DNA from: Anastatus disparis
Lineage: Eukaryota; Arthropoda; Insecta; Hymenoptera; Eupelmidae
NCBI GenBank assembly: GCA_017163975.1
Contig: JAFFSR010000021.1
Span: 1,664,501-1,728,500, forward strand
Length of the DNA: 64,000 bases
Reading direction: 5' to 3'
Of the stretch, positions 46,390-56,440 are shown one piece after another. Under the pieces are notes generated by a model. It saw only the letters and a list, made by a program, of their open reading frames with translations. It had not been told where the DNA came from and did no database searches. The position numbers and the translations under genes were made by a program. Within the stretch, counting starts at the first letter, position 1. The number at the start of each line of letters is the position of its first letter.

Positions 46390-46708
46390 GTATGGTTTCC
46401 GTGTATTTTTTCCCGTAGAATTCGATTTTGAAGTCCAATTAACCGTATCTCATGATTTGTTTTTTCTAGACTTGAAAAACCGCAAAAAAACCGTAAAAAA
46501 TGAGGTTTTTTCAATAAAACTCAGAGAAAAGGTAGGAAAACTTTATAGTTTTATTACAGATTCGGATTCAGCGTCGAAAAATACATGGGAATATGTATGT
46601 CCGGTCAAAAGTTCAGACATTGTTTTTCATTTTGTGGGCCTGTGTTATTTGTTTTATGCAATCATATTTGACTGTAAAAGAAATCGTTTGATTGATTCCA
46701 AGAAATAA
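46390..46708 (+). other. Distal conserved open frame of the transposase unit, right copy
   Basis: The inverted partner of 41512-41829, with the same FFLDLKNRKKTVKNEVF and DSDSASKNTWEYVCP. It begins at the ATG at 46457 because the upstream ATG is lost here. It lies about 0.4 kb downstream of the transposase stop and may be a second gene, a 3' exon or untranslated sequence. Confidence 0.35.
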
Positions 46709-46709
46709 T

Positions 46710-47259
46710 TAAGGAGAATATGAAAACAGTATTTTTTCAAAACAAAACATTGATTTACAGATATAAAAAAATGGTTTTTTTGTTTTAAAGAATTTGGTAA
46801 TATAATCAAGCATTCGATTTTTTGATTTAGAAGTAAGAAAGTAATCATACGAATTCTTTGATTCGATCGAAAGAATCTTTGTTTCAAATAAATAATTATT
46901 TGTTTTATAAAACTATAATTGCCCGTGAAAGAAATTATTTGTTTGAGTCAAAGAAATTATTAAGGAGAATTGGAAAACAGTATTTCTTCAAAACAAAACA
47001 TTGATTTACAGATTTAAAAATATGGTTTTTTTTGTTTTCAAGAAATTGGTAATATAATCAAGCATTTAATTTTTTTTTATGAGTAGGAAATTAAACATAC
47101 AGATTCTTTGAATTTATAAAATGAAGCTTTCTTTTAAAAAAATAATTATTTGTTTTAATCAATCATACTTGACTGTAAAAGAAACAGTTTGTTTAATTTA
47201 AAGAAATCATTATTGATAATTTCAAAACAGTATATTTTCAAAACGCAAATTTAATTGAC
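46710..47259. repeat. Inverted satellite monomers (about three)
   Basis: The reverse complement of 40961-41520. It ends abruptly at 47259 in TTAATTGAC, where non-satellite outer-arm sequence starts. Confidence 0.85.
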
Positions 47260-47620
47260 TTCTGAGAGAAAAAAAATAGCAAAAATTACGAATTTTTACA
47301 TTTTTACGATATAAAATCGCAAATAATTTGGGAAGAAAGTATTTTTAAGCTATACTCTTATTTACAAAAAGTGTTTATTTCAATGAATTACAATTAAAAA
47401 AATTTTAATTGTATAACCTGTACAAAAATAAATTTTTATTTTTGTACAAGTTTGTTGCGTATAATAATCACCGGCCCACTTGAAAAAAAAATTAAAAAAA
47501 TATATTTCTACTCAGAAAAATATACAAAACCAAATTAAAAAAGTTAAGTGCATTGGAAATGCAAAAAAAAATTAGTCATGAAATTACAGTTCTAAACATT
47601 ATTTTAGGGGTGAACCGTTC

Positions 47621-47890
47621 GCCTATACTCTTTATTCCTTACATTATATCTCAGAATTGCGTGAAATCCGTAACTTCAAAATTTTTTTGAAAGATCTCAA
47701 AACAAGAAACTTTGAGAAAATGCTTTCCTGAAGGCCTCCATACGATCATTTTTCACTGGATAACAGCATTTTCAAAAACCTCTGAAAATTAGTGAATTGT
47801 TTTTTTATCATAATTCTATTATCAAATGCGTTCCATCATGACTTCTCTAGATGTAGGCCTTTGCGCATAAACGACATTTTTCAGGTAACC
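47621..47890. other. No gene seen
   Basis: Between the palindromic element and the mariner relic. Only background frames. Confidence 0.4.
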
Positions 47891-47893
47891 TCA

Positions 47894-48794
47894 TTAATAA
47901 AAATTAGGAGGTGTGAGGTCAGGTAAGATAGTCGGCCAACTTATTGGGCGACCTCGACCGATCCATATTCCAGGGTAGCAGGTAGTTAAAAATTGCCTAA
48001 CAATTCTTGCATAATGTGGTGCCGCACCATCCTGTTGGAACCACATTCTTCCTCTTTTTTCAATATCAACATTTTCAAGAAGTTCTGGCAAGTGATATCT
48101 CAACAATGCCAAGTAGCTGTATTGGTTGACATTTTCTTCATAGAAGTAGGGTCTAAATGGGTATCCATTGATGATCCCACACCAGATCATTAATGTCCAG
48201 CGACGTTGATGATCTACAGCTCTGAACCAATGTGGATTCTGATTTGCCCAATAATGGTAGTTATGTCGATTCAACGCTCTAGTACTTCAAAATTGAGATT
48301 CATCCAAAAAGCACATAATTGAAGAAATTTGAATCATTCCGAATGATGCCTAATGCGCAACGGTGAAATTCTATGTGCATTTGGGAGTGCACTGGTCTTA
48401 ACTCTTGGACCAGCACTATATGGTAGGCATGATATCTAAGATTATTCAGAATTCTCAATGCTGTCCTTCTCAGTACACCCGATTCTCTTTCAATTTGTCA
48501 AGAGCTAATGTGTGGGTCAAGATGAACAACAGCGAGAACCGCTACTACACGAGGATCGTACTCATCGTATTGGCGACGCCTGCGCTGGCGATAAAGATAT
48601 CCTTGACGAGCTCTGGCAAACAAATGCATTAGAGTTCTATGGTTGGGATGTCTTCTATTCGGAAACCATACAGCGTACAGTCTTGCTGCTTGACGTGCAT
48701 TGTTCTTACGTTCTCCGAGAATTAAAATTATGTCGACTTTTTCATAAGGAGAACAATCGGCCATCCAATAATCGGACTTGATTTGTTTATTCAA
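47894..48794 (-). pseudogene. Tc1/mariner-superfamily transposase relic
   Basis: The N-terminal HTH (48794-48498) reads EKVDIILILGERKNNARQAA, RLYAVWFPNRRHPN. A linker in other frames gives QIERESGV and LVQELRP. The catalytic part (48274-47894) reads MNRHNYHYWANQNPHWF, LMIWCGIINGYPFRPYF, MWFQQDGAAPHYARIVRQFL and PTILPDLTPPNFY. The first and second catalytic-region blocks (WCGI, QQDGA.PH) are typical. In the third block, related insect transposases have DLTPlDFF, but here the Asp is Asn (PPNFY) and a stop follows at once. With the stops and frameshifts in 48275-48497 the gene is dead. A different N-terminal fragment of this superfamily lies at 3097-3309. Confidence 0.85.
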
Positions 48795-48799
48795 GTGTT

Positions 48800-49995
48800 T
48801 AATCTGAACAGTTCATAGCGCATGCGGTTATCAAAATTTATCAGTTTTGAAGCTAGCAGATGGGCGCACAATGAAAATTTTCCGAAGTCAACGAGGATGC
48901 AAATTTAGCTATTGGCAAAAAAATTTTACCGACTGGGGTTAGTCAATCATGAATCAGTTGTGCGAAGTTAAGCCTATTTGCTCGTCGGAATAAATTTGAA
49001 CACCAAGGGATGTAAGGTGAGATGAGGTAGAAAGTCAATGTACTATACCACCTTAACCGACTTGAAATTTATGTGGATCAAAGTAATAATTATCAGCCAA
49101 ATGGAGGCAAGCGGGAACCGCGAATAAAATTTACAAGCTTAGCTTAAATTTCAGCTCTAAAAGTGGCCCGGGTGTCAAATTATAGCTCTTTGAATTGAAA
49201 AAATACACTGTTTTTGAAACTTTTTCATTCAATTTTCAAGTGTTTACCAACAGCGAACACTTGCTCGGAGAACTTTCGTCTTTTCTTTTACTTTTTGAAC
49301 AAGAATATTGCGATTGCGTCAGAACAAATTCATTCAAGGTGGTGTGCGAATCTTATAAAATAGCGTCTTAAGGCGTTATTCAATTGAACTCTAAACTCCA
49401 GATCCACTTCTTCAGTTTTTTTTAAACGGGCATTTTTTTCATCTTCAAAAGACCTTTAATTATCATTATCCACGCCATTGTTTCTGGGTGACGCTAAGAG
49501 TAAGGTTTTGGAAAGCTCGAACTACAGCAATCAATATGAAAAATGAACTTCTGCATGTTAACCCAGTTGGCTATCGACCCTCGGATTAGTTGCTAGCTTC
49601 AGGTCTTGTAAGTGGTAACTTTATTGTCCACCTTGGGTTCAAGAAGGCTAGTCTAAATGGGTTTTTAGTTTAAGTGATCGTAGGATTGATTGACTGACTG
49701 ATATCGGTGTTTCCCCTTGTAATTAACATTTATGAGACACGAAAAAAAATTTCTTCAGATATGGTTTCAAAGATAAAATTTTCCGCTCTTCCAGAATCTG
49801 GGTTAAAGAATATAGGCTTTCATAAGGACAACGCGATTCAAGCTTCAATTAACCTTGAAAATTGATTTTAAGGTCAAATCTGACTACACCAATTGATGGC
49901 CCCTATTTTTCTGAGCAACCTTTGTTTAAATCATTTTTTCTGTAGCGTGCAAAAAAAACTGAAATATCCGGCTGGGTAGATTAAAATGGCCCACG
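48800..49995. other. No gene recognised
   Basis: Mixed-composition DNA without open frames of note on either strand; possibly old repeat. Confidence 0.4.
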
Positions 49996-49998
49996 GTG

Positions 49999-50285
49999 TA
50001 TATGTATGTACACGACATGCGTAAGTGCCATGCACAACTAGCGGTGCGCAAGCGAACGACATAGAGCGCTAAGTAAGCGCTACAAGTGTAACGCGGCTTT
50101 GACGAGGTAGCGAGAATCAGACTGTTCTCAACCCACTCTGAGATGATAAGCTATCCGCCATTCTCCGTCATTCTCGTGCAAATCAAGCTTTGTAGTAAGA
50201 ACAGCGAATAAAACCTGCATTTTTCTGTATTACAGTTTGGAGTTAATTTCCTGGATTTCCTCATCCTATCTTTCTCAAGTGTGCA
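49999..50285 (+). mobile_element. Candidate solo LTR or 5' LTR with downstream leader
   Basis: The interval starts TGTATATGTATG and ends CAAGTGTGCA (TG...CA), with an AATAAA signal at about 50206 and GC content above the surroundings. It is followed by GGGGCGCACATTGGTGTCCC, a primer-binding-site-like sequence starting a GC-rich leader (to about 50430). No gag or pol and no second LTR follow, since the next element is a MITE. Assignment to a retroviral-type element is tentative. Confidence 0.35.
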
Positions 50286-50562
50286 GGGGCGCACATTGGT
50301 GTCCCCGACTGCCGTTCGAGAAGAAGGTGCAGCGTGGCCAAGCAGCTACCTGAGCAAATCTGGTAATAGACAGCGAAGCGACTCCAAGCAGCCAGGCAGC
50401 CATTTTGGACGCGGAGACTCTTCGAAAAAGGTTAGAAACTATATTTTCGCAGGCTGCATTGTATTAGATTAATACTTATTTTCTTTTTAATAATTTCGAC
50501 TTTCTCTTTTTCTTTCATATGAGAAATTGTTTAGTGCGCCGGAGAAAATTAATATTTAATGG

Positions 50563-50950
50563 TTAAGAAGGGGCCGAACTATCTGTCTTTGTCTAATAGC
50601 GTTTTTCATCATTTATGTAAACACTATCCGGTATAACAAGAAAAAAATAGCAGCCCCCGCTAGATATTAGTATAATAAGTAAATTTTGTAATAACAAACA
50701 AATTTTTTTATTGCGTAGTTTTTGAGTAATTAGAGACCTACCAAAAAAAATAGGTTATATTCTAGATGGCTAGTTGGTCTCTAATTAGTCAAAAACTATG
50801 CGGTAAAAAATTTGGTTGTTATTACAAAATTTACTAATTATACTAATATCTAGCGGGGGCTGCTATTTTTTTATTGTTATAAAGGATAGTGTTAATATAA
50901 ATAATTAAAAACGCTATTAGACAGAGACAGATAGTTTGGCCCCTTATTAA
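50563..50950. mobile_element. TTAA-flanked foldback MITE (GAAGGGGCC variant)
   Basis: Element 50567-50946 (380 bp), TTAA on both sides. Left GAAGGGGCCGAACTATCTGTC; right inverse TAAGGGGCCAAACTATCTGTC. Inner arms include AGCAGCCCCCGCTAGATATT and its inverse. Its size and ATCTGTC block link it to the GAGGAGG copies. Confidence 0.93.
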
Positions 50951-52420
50951 ACAATGTAAGATCGTCGTTCCGAATAATAAGTAAATTTACTAATAAAAAA
51001 ATGGAAAAAATTTTAAAAAAATATATACATATATACAGTGAAATACTGGAACTCTCTTCGGCTGTGCGCGTGAGAGATTTATTGGTAATTCTTTCGTTTC
51101 TTTTGAATATGGGCATCTTAGCGTGGACGAGAGTGTGACCAACTTCACAGGACGCGTTCCCTATTGGAACCGTGCAGAGCAGGTAATACTATCTGGTGGT
51201 TGAAAAATATGTACCTACTGAGGACGTTTTAGCTATAATGTATATGCAGTGAACAAGAAAAAAAAATATTGAAGTGAAATTAGAAAATAAATATTAGTTT
51301 TATTTACGAATTATCATTTACAGTATTTATTACAATTTATATAGATACTTAAGAAAGTAAGCATTACGTAAATATTATAATTATTTTAATGATAGTATTC
51401 AGATTCAAAGCTTAGATTCATAGGATAGGTAAATAATGTCGAAATTCATAGGTAACAATAACAAATAATAAATATTATTTTGACTGAAAAATAAGTGCAA
51501 CAGTATATTACATATCGAAAATCATTAAATAATAATAAGGAAATAAAAAATTTATAAAATAAAGTCATAAATTATTTGATAATAAAATATTTATTTCGAA
51601 GTCCAATGGATAGGTTATATTATCTAATTGATTCTTTTTAATGCGTTCATCGATTTTTTCCATCAATAAAATTTATATTCTGCTACAGAAAAAGAGTAGA
51701 TGTTACTATTTTTTCCAATTTTTTTGCAATTTATTGCGTAACAAATAACCAGAGCCATTATGAACACGATTTTGCATACAAAATGTATCAGCAACGTTCG
51801 AAGTTAATGCACTATTTGGCCACCCCACACGCGTTGATCTACTCCCATCTCCCCTTCAACGCTTTGCTCGGTTCTAATAGTGGCACACAATCTAAAACCT
51901 TGAGATTGTCCAGAGGCCAATAAAGCCTAGTATCTTTTTATATAATTTCACGTAACTAATGCGTGCACAGACCGGGGGGAGTGATAGGAAATAAATTTCT
52001 CTCAAGAGTATAAAAAACTGGTGTGGCAGTTTTTGGGACTGGCCGACAGAAGTGAAACTTCTTTATGAAATTATAGAACTCATAAATGTTTATTTAAGTT
52101 CTATCACTGTTTTATTAAATTTTAAAATAAAATAATTTTAAAACTAAATAATTATAAAATTAGATAAAACTAAATTAAAATAATTTCATTTATTTAAGGA
52201 ATTAATTTTTTTTAATTTTAAATGAGATAGTATATAAAATTTTTGTTAATAATATTTATTAAACAAAAATAGAATTTAAAAGATGCAGGGAAGAGAGGGG
52301 TTCACCATAAAACCTTATAGAGAAAGAAAGAAAAAGAGAAAACGAGTAAAAAATATCTTTCTCCATTATAACTAGCTGTGCTGTGTGGACCATTTAAATC
52401 TGTAAATATAATAAATCGAT
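50951..52420. other. No gene seen
   Basis: AT-rich, with a GC-richer patch at 51790-52040 (CACCCCACACGCGTTGATCT, CAGACCGGGGGGAGTGATAG) that I cannot assign. No credible frame. Confidence 0.4.
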
Positions 52421-53746
52421 AGAAAAATGTACTTAATTTTATAGTTAATAATTTCGTTATCTACCCGGTCAAAAAAAGGTAGCTATAAAAAATAGCTAAA
52501 AAAATAGCTAAATATAGAGCTGTATCGACCTATTATTACAGCTATATCGATGTCTTTTTTGGCTATTTATTTTAGTTAAACGTTTACCTAAATTTACATT
52601 TAATAATTTGATTATGTGCCCGATCGAAAAAAGGTAGCTATTAAAAATAACTAAAAAAATAGCTAACTATATAGCTGTATTGAATGTTTATACAGCTATA
52701 TCTCTGCTTTTTAGCTATTTTTTTATTGTTAAAGATTTACCTAAATTTACAGTTAATAATTTGGTTACCAACCAAAATTATTAATAGCTTTTAAAAGCTA
52801 AATATACAGCTGTATTCTCAGTATTTTATAGCAGTATTTTCAGCTGTATTTTCTATATTTTACAATTGTATTTTTAGCTGTATTTTTAGCTGTATTTTAC
52901 AGCTATATTTTTATAGCAGTATTTTTAGCTGTATTTTCGGAAATTCACATAAAGTTTATTTTATAACTTCACGAGATAGTAACTTGTTAGTTATTTTCCT
53001 GTAAAAGAAAGTTTCAAAAATAAGGTAAACCTCATAAAAGTTAGCTCTCCGAAGATCAAAGAACTTCTACGATTCAGCACAAAGTATCTGGATCTTATAT
53101 ATCTGGGTCCTCCAAATTTGTCGATGGAATCGTAAAATCTAAAGAAACGCCACCTTGCGACGATGCACCAACTAATGATTAAAGACAGGTAAATTCATTT
53201 TCCCGGTGCTAGGTGGCGTTTCTCTGAATTTTACGATTCCATCGACAAATTTCGAAGACACGGGTATACAAGAGCAAGATACTTCCTGCTGAATCGTAGA
53301 TGCTCTTCGATCATCGGAGAGCTGACTTTTATGAGGTTTACCTCATTTTTGAAACTTTCTTTTACAGGAAAATAACTAACAAGTTATTATCCCGTGAAAT
53401 TATAGAATAATCTTTATGTGAATTTCCAAAAATACAGCTAAAAATACTGCTATAAAAATATGGCTGTAAAATATAGCTAAAAATACAGCTAAAAATACAA
53501 CTGTAAAATATCGAAAATACAGCTGAAAATACTACTATAAAATACTGAGAATACAGCTGTATATTTAGCTATTTTTTTAGTTATTTTTTATAGCTATCTT
53601 TTTCCGACCAAGCACATAATCAAATTATTAAATGTAAATTTAGGTAAGCGTTTAACTAAAAAAAATAACTAAAAAGCACATCGATATAGCTGTAAAAACA
53701 GGTCGATACAGCTATATATTTAGCTATTTCTTTAGCTACTTTTTAA

Positions 53747-54702
53747 CCGACTTCAAAAAGGAGGAGGTTCTCAATTCGACTGAATTTTTTTTTTTTTTTT
53801 TTTACGTCTGTTACCTCATAACTCCGTCATTTCTTAACCGATTCGAAAAAACTTTCTCTTATCTGATAGAGAATGTCTGCAGGAAGGTCCCATACGTGTC
53901 ATATAATTATTGGGCCAATATTCGGTTTGTATGACCCAATTATCAAATTAAGAAAACTGGGAGTTTTGTTTTCTCTCTCTCTCTCTCTCTCTCTCCCTCT
54001 CTCTCTCGCTCTCCCTCTCTTACCTAAGCTTCAATATGTATACATGCCCACACAACGACACTGTGCCGTTGGACCTTCTCTCTTTCCTCCTATACATTGC
54101 TTGGTATAATGTACTAATGCATGCGTTATGAATTGATAATGGAAGTTAGGCATAATTAGTGGGTCTACCTATATTTGCGCTTTTAGTAGGGGGATACACT
54201 AAAAAATTTTTTAACGAAAAACAAAACCAATTTCAAAAAAATGCACTGAACAGTTACAAAAAAAAAATTTTTTTAACAAAAAACAAAACCGACTTCAAAA
54301 AAATGCACTAAAAAGTTACAAATAATTTATAATTTTTAATAATTATACGCATAGTATGCATCTAACTCAACACATGTGTTGCAAACATATTATAGATTAT
54401 CTAATTATTTGTAAACAGCACAAACAAATTATATTATTGTTTAATTCACGAAAAAATATTATTGAAGTCGGCGTCAAATTCTACATCTGTGCAGAATGAT
54501 TCAACAACTTGACGCTGACTTCGAAAATATTTTTTCGTGAATTAAACAATAATATAATTTGTTTGTGCTGTTTACAAATAATTAGATAATCTATAATATG
54601 TTTGCAACACATGTGTTGAGTTAGATGCATACTATGCGTATAATTATTAAAAATTATAAATTATTTGTAACTTTTTAGTGCATTTTTTTGAAGTCGGTTT
54701 TG
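53747..54702. mobile_element. Nested element with ACCGACTTCAAAAA ends
   Basis: It begins ACCGACTTCAAAAAGGAGGA and ends with the inverse TTTTTTTGAAGTCGGTT. The ends interrupt the right arm of foldback D. Its right half is itself a palindrome (about 54215-54715, centre near 54480 at TACATCTGTGCAGAATG). It contains a (CT)n tract at 53973-54020. The first 35 bp resemble a repeat end I have seen in many insect genomes; family name uncertain. Confidence 0.6.
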
Positions 54703-54776
54703 TTTTTTGTTGAAAAAATTTTTTTATAGCTACCTTTTCTTGACCGGGTAGATAACGAAATTATTAACTATAAAAT

Positions 54777-55537
54777 TAAGGTTGTATGGGCTATACAGTC
54801 TGTGTCGAAAGTTAGTTTTTTAGAAAATCGTCTATATTCTTCGGTAGAAAGTAATTATTCAATTTTCAGTTTAGTAACTTATTGGATAATATTAAAACAA
54901 TCATTTTAAACTTTGTTTTATTTAAATATAATGAATTATTAAAGAGTTATAACATTTTAAAGTTTATAAATTTTACACAAATCTAATGCAATCATAAATA
55001 ATAATGCCGAACTTTCAAAAATGGTTTTATTTGACTGCAACAAAGTTTATTTGGTTCAGTTTAAAATTTAAAATCTATTGACGAGGATGGAATTTTTATT
55101 TTTATTTTTTGTTGAAATTTATTGCTAATTTTCTGCGTAAAAATGTATATGTCTCAGACGGTACTTACTGTTTAATCATAGAAAATTAGCTATAAATTTC
55201 AATAAAAAATAAAAATAAAAATTCCATCCTCGTCAATAGATTCTAAATTTTAAACTGAACAAAATAAACTTTGATGCAGTCGAATAAAATCATTTTTGAA
55301 AGTTTGGCATTATTATTTATGATTGCATTAGATTTGTGTAAAATTTATAAACTTTAAAATATTATAACTCTTTAATAATTCTTTACATTTAAATGAAACA
55401 AAGTTTAAAATGATTGTTATAATATTATCTAATAAGTTACTATGCTAAAAATTAGATAATTACTTGCTACCAAAAAATATAGATAATTTTCTAAGAAACT
55501 AACTTTTGACACAGACTGTATAGCCCATACAACCTAA
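54777..55537. mobile_element. Harbinger-like foldback MITE, TAA duplication
   Basis: Element 54780-55534 (755 bp) starts GGTTGTATGGGCTATACAGT and ends with its exact inverse; TAA flanks both sides. The arms fold around a centre near 55150. The inverted partner of the host arm (52421-52440) preserves the uninterrupted AAAATTAAGTAC, so the 3-bp duplication is directly demonstrated. GG ends with a TWA duplication are characteristic of PIF/Harbinger. Confidence 0.85.
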
Positions 55538-55684
55538 GTACATTTTTAACTATAAAAAAGAGCTGAAAAAACACATCGATATAGCTGTAAAAACAGCTCA
55601 ATTCAGCTATATATTCAACTATTTTTTTAGCTTTATTTGCCAGCTAACCTTTTTTGACCGGGATAAGTTTTGAAATACGTTATA

Positions 55685-56440
55685 ACATTACCAATTTTAG
55701 TAGTTTTTAAAATTTTCCCATCTGGCAATTTCACGTTAGCCGGTTCTTTTATCACAATAAATTTTTTAAAATAACTATCATTAACTATATAGTCAATACA
55801 ACCACTATCTAAAAGTCAGTTTATTTCGATTTTATTTTTGCCTTCATAAATTTCTGTTTCTTCTACCTCATTATGGTTTACCATGGTTATTAATGATTCT
55901 GCAGTACCATTATCGTTGCGTTGACTAGAAGATTCTTCTCTTGGCTGACTGGATCTGTTCTGTCCGAAGCCTTGTTGTGAATACCCCCTTGAATTTGATC
56001 GTGGAGATGCTCGTTGAAATCCTCGTCAACCACAACCTTTCTTGTAGTAGGCTCCTCTAGCTTGATAATCTATGCATTCCTCTGCCTTGGTTAAATTGTG
56101 GAGCTCTCCAATAATCTTTCTTGTTGTGGCCTTCTTTCCCACAGTTAAAACATTGTCCTTTTGTGTTTAATTTCTTTAATTTTACATCTTTTAATTTACT
56201 TCTAAAATATTATCTGTAGAGTTGTAGATTTTGTAGAGTACATGCTGTCTAGCTTTTTTAACATTTGAAATGTTGTGTTACATTCTCTAATGTACTCTAA
56301 TTGTTTATCTTATATCGGGCTTACCAGCATATTTTTGCCTTTAAATCTGCCTTTTTCCAAGTATCTTGATTATCTGCTGCAGTTAATTCTCTTGTTGCTT
56401 GTTTTTTACACTTTTTATATTCTACTAGAAGTTCATTAAC
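55685..56440 (-). pseudogene. Ty1/copia gag-protease relic
   Basis: The minus strand gives, in broken frames: LLVEYKKCKKQATREL; a zinc knuckle CFNCGKEGHNKKDYW (last Cys replaced by Tyr, about 56095-56150); then the aspartic protease LLDSGCIDYIVNDS (about 55790-55820) and NVKLPDGKILKTTKIGNV. This is the copia order: gag end, CCHC knuckle, protease with LDSGC. The integrase and reverse transcriptase are missing and several stops are present. Confidence 0.8.

Larger units (their letters stand above)
35560..47620. mobile_element. Composite palindromic (foldback) transposon with two transposase copies
   Basis: Outer arms: 35560-36690 (without its MITE) is an inverted, diverged copy of 47262-47615, sharing ACATTTCCAACGCACT / AGTGCATTGGAAATG, TAAACACTTTTTGTA and ATTTGCGATTTTATA blocks. 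Inner arms: 40961-43541 is a near-identical inverted copy of 44679-47259, about 2.58 kb each, separated by a 1.1-kb spacer. Between the outer and inner arms the left side holds a long satellite (36740-41570), whereas the right side keeps only about three monomers. Each inner arm carries a transposase-like gene. A true terminal repeat and target duplication could not be identified, so the element's exact ends are uncertain. Confidence 0.65.
52424..55671. mobile_element. Foldback element D (CCCGGTCAAAAAAGGT) with repeated subterminal units and two nested insertions
   Basis: Units of about 155 bp carry CCGGTCAAAAAAAGGTAGCT, AGCTGTAT..ACAGCTATAT and TTTACCTAAATTTACATTTAATAATTTG. They occur near 52467, 52620 and 52770 and inverted near 53610-53740, 54720-54775 and 55545-55671. 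The palindrome centre is near 53190, between AAAGAAACGCCACCTTGCG and GCTAGGTGGCGTTTC. The right arm is split by insertions at about 53747-54702 and 54780-55534. The right arm has one unit more than the left. No transposase. Confidence 0.7.
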
